This document shows, in pieces, positions 17,994-20,749 of a stretch of DNA of 20,749 bases. Numbering within the stretch: the first letter of the stretch is position 1; each line of letters opens with the position of its first letter. The DNA is from a virus: positions 1-20,749 of IMG/VR virus record IMGVR_UViG_3300042397_001228. The stretch is one strand, 5' to 3'. The translations under genes were made by a program, and so were the position numbers. A model generated the notes under the pieces. It did no database searches and was not told where the DNA came from. It saw only the letters and a program-made list of their open reading frames with translations.

Positions 17994-19124
17994 TTAACGT
18001 GCTGACTGTCTTTCTTCCATTTGTGATATTAATAAACCAACCTTACTTGTTGAAACAAATCCACTACTAATTTCATCTTCATCAGCCTCAACAGATGACA
18101 CATTAAAATCTGCTGTAGCCAATCCCTGAAACTCAGGAGCAGTAACTAAACATTTGTAACCTTTCCAAGTAAAATCATTCATTCCTCTTATGTGTTCTTT
18201 AACGATTGTTGTTTTGTTTTCGTATTTCCTTTCGTGTTGTTTTACAAAGTGGATAATCTTTTTCTTCTGACCAGTAGGCGTTACAGCAGTCTTATCCCTA
18301 TCTGAAAAGTATTTTTTAGTTAGAGATTTATCAATAGAAAATGTCACCCTATCTCCACTATGCTTTACTGCAACACTCCAACTATTTTTTCTGTTAACCC
18401 AAAAATCAAACATGTTCTTAAATAAAGCCTTTAATAAAGTTGTTGGCTCATACTCATCTTTGACCCAATCTGTAATGAGATCAGGATTAGAAAATACTGG
18501 TTTTTTGTAGCTTTGGTGTTTGTTCTTACCTTTTGTAATTTGAACGGTGTCAAACCTATGCTCTTTGCATACATCTATTTCTCCGTTCTTTTTAACAACA
18601 ATCCAAGCCGCTATCCAATATAAATGACCACTCATCCTGTAGGCCAAACCAACCTTATAAATAGTTCCAGTCTTCTTTTCTGTATACCAAGGTAATGACT
18701 TTACTTTTATGCCAAACATGAAGTCAGGAGATAGCGTTTTTGATTCATCATCTTTTTCTTTATTTCCAAGAACTGACACAAGCATCATTGACGGCATTGT
18801 TTTTGATGTATCAATCAACATATTATCGTTTGTAATGTCAATTATTCCTGTTGATGGCACATAAGAACCTAGCTTTTTAAGTCCCAATACTTCATCTTGA
18901 TGGAGCCAGCTTCCATGTTTACCAAACTTAAACTTGTAAGCGTTAAAAGTTTCCTCAATATCATCCAATAACTCGCTAAGTGTTTTTGGAACATCATCTT
19001 TGGAATCAGACGTATCTTCTATTTCATCAATAATTTGTGGCTCAGGAACAATCAGCTCTGGGTTTTTAAACCAACTGAGGATTGTAAGTAATGCACCACC
19101 AATTTTTTCCATCACTTGACTCAT
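17994..19124 (-). CDS. 376-aa orphan protein in the recombination block
   Basis: I recognise no family. The start at 19124 (AAAGGAG upstream, ATGA overlap with the nuclease) is preferred to 19157. It has a short hydrophobic N-terminal stretch (IGGALLTILSWF), an acidic linker (EIEDTSDSKDDVPKTL), then an alpha/beta body (DFMFGIKVKSLPWY, YKVGLAYRMSGHLYWIAAWIVVKKNGEIDVC) and Lys-rich segments (ITKGKNKHQSYKKP, TGQKKKIIHFVKQHERKYENK). It could bind DNA or cap host enzymes. The gene looks more AT-rich than the nuclease and ERF genes beside it, so it may be a late insertion. Confidence 0.8.
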   Translation of the reverse strand: MSQVMEKIGGALLTILSWFKNPELIVPEPQIIDEIEDTSDSKDDVPKTLSELLDDIEETFNAYKFKFGKHGSWLHQDEVLGLKKLGSYVPSTGIIDITNDNMLIDTSKTMPSMMLVSVLGNKEKDDESKTLSPDFMFGIKVKSLPWYTEKKTGTIYKVGLAYRMSGHLYWIAAWIVVKKNGEIDVCKEHRFDTVQITKGKNKHQSYKKPVFSNPDLITDWVKDEYEPTTLLKALFKNMFDFWVNRKNSWSVAVKHSGDRVTFSIDKSLTKKYFSDRDKTAVTPTGQKKKIIHFVKQHERKYENKTTIVKEHIRGMNDFTWKGYKCLVTAPEFQGLATADFNVSSVEADEDEISSGFVSTSKVGLLISQMEERQSAR

Positions 19125-20005
19125 ACCAACTCCTTTCCACTGTTGTAATCTTTCCATTGGCTACAGAAATCCCGTACTTGGCAGAAGTTGGCGCAACGAG
19201 TACGCTCCCCTGGTCTTATTTCTATTTCATACTCATCGCTGAGTTCCTTTAGGGCTTCAATGGCATAGTCCTCTCGGTCATATACCTTCTTAGCCTTGAT
19301 ACCGCCCCTCTTCTTGATCGCCCAAGTGGTAGGCTTTTCCCACATCTCTGACGGAGTGCAGTCAGGTAAGTCACCATCAGTTTCCATGGCGAACTCACAA
19401 GCACTATGCAATGCCACCCTTTTAGAGATAAACTGTTCTCGCTCGTCAAACGACCACAGTTTGATAGGGATTTCTTTGACTGGAGCTTCTGGATAACCCT
19501 CTTTCGTAGCGGCTTCTCTACGATTCCAGTCACGAATCAACCCAACGATACCTACTGAACTAACGGTCTGCTTCTTGGCACGTTCAATTAACCATGCGTA
19601 GATGTTGAGTTGCTGTTCCCACTCAATCTTCTCGTTCATCATTGCCCAAGCAGATGTAGTCTTATAGTCACGAATGTCAATCGTGCCATTAGAGTTAACG
19701 ATCTGTAGGTCAATAGCTCCTGAGATGTGCCAACCGTCATGTTCCACATGGATACGCTGTTCCACCACATGGTTGCCATCCTTGCCATGCTCAAGAATGT
19801 TGTGCATTGCTGAACCGAATAGCGACCAAATCATGTCGGCTACATCCTGTTCTAGCTCTTCATCAAACTTCTTGGTCAAAGCAACGATTTTTGGGCTATT
19901 CAACAGCTGAGTCGCTGAGATATTAGCCTTACCTTTGCTGTAAGTAGGGCGTTCCAAGACATTCATGAACGTCTGTGGGATGCCATACTTATTGGTTAGT
20001 TTCAT
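19121..20005 (-). CDS. PD-(D/E)XK exonuclease (RecB/Cas4-like)
   Basis: A 294-aa protein with the RecB-type nuclease order: H68 (FGSAMHNILE), D99 (SGAIDLQ), D113-x-K115 (IRDYKTT) and the QLNIYAW motif with Q132 and Y136. Near the end C271, C275 and C281 (CANFCQVRDFC) are laid out like the C-terminal Cys triplet of Cas4/AddB iron-sulfur nucleases; the fourth ligand is not obvious. With ERF it should make and anneal single-stranded DNA ends. The ATG has AAAGGGG upstream and overlaps the mini membrane gene (ATGA). Confidence 0.88.
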   Translation of the reverse strand: MKLTNKYGIPQTFMNVLERPTYSKGKANISATQLLNSPKIVALTKKFDEELEQDVADMIWSLFGSAMHNILEHGKDGNHVVEQRIHVEHDGWHISGAIDLQIVNSNGTIDIRDYKTTSAWAMMNEKIEWEQQLNIYAWLIERAKKQTVSSVGIVGLIRDWNRREAATKEGYPEAPVKEIPIKLWSFDEREQFISKRVALHSACEFAMETDGDLPDCTPSEMWEKPTTWAIKKRGGIKAKKVYDREDYAIEALKELSDEYEIEIRPGERTRCANFCQVRDFCSQWKDYNSGKELV

Positions 20006-20106
20006 TCAATTCCCCTTTCAATAAATGATTTAGCGCACCGCATGGCAACAACCACAATGGCTACTGGCAACAATACAGCGGTAACGATACCGACAATTAC
20101 TCTCAT
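20002..20106 (-). CDS. 34-aa mini membrane protein, first gene of the 12-20 kb operon
   Basis: MRVIVGIVTAVLLPVAIVVV, then AMRCAKSFIERGIE: one hydrophobic helix (residues 3-22), then an amphipathic basic tail. Its ATG follows CTAGGAAAGG, the ribosome site fused to the shared 5'-end motif, so it is the gene most directly open to the small RNA. Its last codons hold the SD of the nuclease gene, with an ATGA overlap. It may serve as a translated leader for the recombination operon or as a membrane protein of its own. Confidence 0.7.
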   Translation of the reverse strand: MRVIVGIVTAVLLPVAIVVVAMRCAKSFIERGIE

Positions 20107-20118
20107 TAAATTTTCCTT

Positions 20119-20166
20119 TCCTAGCAGTTGAGACTCTAGATTACTGCTTGTTTAGGGGTATGTCAA
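20119..20166 (-). promoter_or_regulatory. Promoter P20.1 with CTCAACTGCTAGGA start motif
   Basis: TTGACA (20166-20161), 17 bases, TAATCT (20143-20138), 5 bases, then CTCAACTGCTAGGA (20132-20119). It drives the operon running from 20106 to 12103. The -10 box, gap and motif agree with P11.9; the motif is the probable transcript start and holds the SD of the first gene. Confidence 0.7.
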
Positions 20167-20193
20167 TAGGTCATACCTATTTTCTCTCAACTG

Positions 20194-20228
20194 TTGTATT
20201 CAACTCTAACAGATGTTATAGTTTGGTA
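20194..20228 (+). promoter_or_regulatory. Promoter of rusA, probably giving a leaderless mRNA
   Basis: TTGTAT (20194-20199), 17 bases, TATAGT (20217-20222) with TG at 20214-20215 (extended -10). The start of transcription would fall at or next to the ATG at 20228. No Shine-Dalgarno site lies ahead of that ATG, which agrees with leaderless translation. Confidence 0.55.
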
Positions 20229-20578
20229 TGCACATTCAACTCCAACTACCATACCCACCCTCTGTCAACCATTATTGGGGACAGTCTGGCAACCATCGGT
20301 TCATCGGCAAGAAGGGCAAAGAGTTCAGGGCTATGGTCATGGATGCGGTCAATGAGGCTGGAATACAGCCCCTAGAAGGCCGTTTAGCGGTGCATATAGC
20401 ACTCTTCCCCCCAGACAAGCGTAAAAGGGACGTGGACAACGTTTTAAAGAGTTTATTAGATGCCTGCGAGCATGCTGGCTGCTATGAGAACGATAACCAG
20501 ATAGATGAATTACACGTTATTCGACAGGAAATAATCAAGGGCGGGGCTTGCACAATTGTGATTCTGCCAATAAACTAG
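20228..20578 (+). CDS. rusA: RusA-type Holliday junction resolvase
   Basis: A 116-aa protein. LQLPYPPSVNHYWGQSGNHR is the RusA opening, and DKRKRDVDNVLKSLLDACEH carries D68 and D70 with K74; D89 (YENDNQID) completes the acidic set that cuts four-way junctions. It resolves recombination intermediates and branched DNA before packaging. It is the only plus-strand gene at this end, divergent from the recombination operon it serves, and has its own promoter and terminator. The length is normal for the family. Confidence 0.9.
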   Translation: MHIQLQLPYPPSVNHYWGQSGNHRFIGKKGKEFRAMVMDAVNEAGIQPLEGRLAVHIALFPPDKRKRDVDNVLKSLLDACEHAGCYENDNQIDELHVIRQEIIKGGACTIVILPIN

Positions 20579-20609
20579 CACCGTAGTCTTCCTTGTAAGT
20601 GAGAGTGTT

Positions 20610-20637
20610 AGGGGGGCGTTAAAACCCCCCTCTTTTT
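20610..20637 (+). terminator. Intrinsic terminator after rusA
   Basis: AGGGGGG (20610-20616) pairs with CCCCCCT (20625-20631) around an 8-base loop, followed on the plus strand by TCTTTTT. The minus-strand gene to its right stops at 20636, just beyond the T-tract. Confidence 0.9.
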
Positions 20638-20749
20638 ACAGCCCTGCGTCTTTACGCACCTCAAAGATTCCGTCTAACATTTCCTGCTTCATTCTAGTCA
20701 GATCGTTAATCTCTTTGCGTCTTTCTTCTGAACTCATGCTCTTATCAAA
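20636..20749 (-). CDS. Small helical protein, possibly cut by the window edge
   Basis: The frame is open to the window edge. An ATG at 20737 would give 33 residues: MSSEERRKEINDLTRMKQEM, then LDGIFEVRKDAGL. It is charged and helical. Since four more codons upstream are open, the true start may lie outside. It ends at the rusA terminator. Function unknown. Confidence 0.5.
   Translation of the reverse strand, partial: FDKSMSSEERRKEINDLTRMKQEMLDGIFEVRKDAGL

Noticed and set aside
1-20749. CRISPR arrays, insertion sequences, attachment sites.
   Set aside because: No regularly spaced repeats, no transposase or integrase gene, and no terminal inverted repeats were seen.

Overview
This window looks like part of a tailed double-stranded DNA phage (or prophage) genome. 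It has a terminase small subunit at the left edge, then very dense, mostly overlapping small genes, a replication and recombination block (TOPRIM primase, SF2 helicase, ParB-like protein, ERF annealing protein, PD-(D/E)XK nuclease, RusA resolvase), and no metabolic or ribosomal genes. The host cannot be named. Shine-Dalgarno sites and sigma70-type promoters point to a bacterium, probably Gram-negative (inference).

Layout. (1) 1-345, minus: terminase small subunit, cut by the window edge. (2) 346-705: divergent control region. (3) 706-7284, plus: 24 tiny, acidic, tightly packed genes, most with an AAGGGGA ribosome binding site, ending in a sigma-region-4-like protein. Two complete type I hammerhead ribozymes lie between genes here (1196-1248 and 1939-2005). 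(4) 7250-11440, minus: primase, helicase, ParB-like, winged-helix and small genes, preceded by a leader of about 430 nt without a credible gene. (5) About 11920-12041, minus: a promoter-to-terminator unit that reads as a roughly 120-nt small RNA. (6) 12103-20106, minus: YbcO-like nuclease, two glycosyltransferases, many small proteins, ERF protein, a 376-aa orphan, nuclease and a mini membrane protein. (7) 20228-20578, plus: rusA, probably leaderless, with a strong terminator.

How it may work together. Three minus-strand promoters (near 20.14, 11.88 and 10.89 kb) share one plan: a TTG-type -35, 17 bp, a TAATCT or TAAACT -10, exactly 5 bp, then (CT/TC)CAACTGCTAG. That last motif should be the first transcribed bases, and in two of the three it runs into the SD GGA. 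The same motif follows the second hammerhead immediately, so self-cleavage there would make an mRNA that starts almost the same way (UUAGUCAACUGCUAGGA). The small RNA carries the exact antisense of GTCAACTGCTAGGA, and a hairpin loop CCCCU that matches the AGGGG ribosome binding sites of the plus-strand cluster. I propose a phage post-transcriptional network: one trans-acting RNA blocking the 5' ends and ribosome binding sites of several phage mRNAs, with ribozymes cutting the plus-strand polycistron into separately controlled parts. The sequence matches are seen directly; the regulation is inference.
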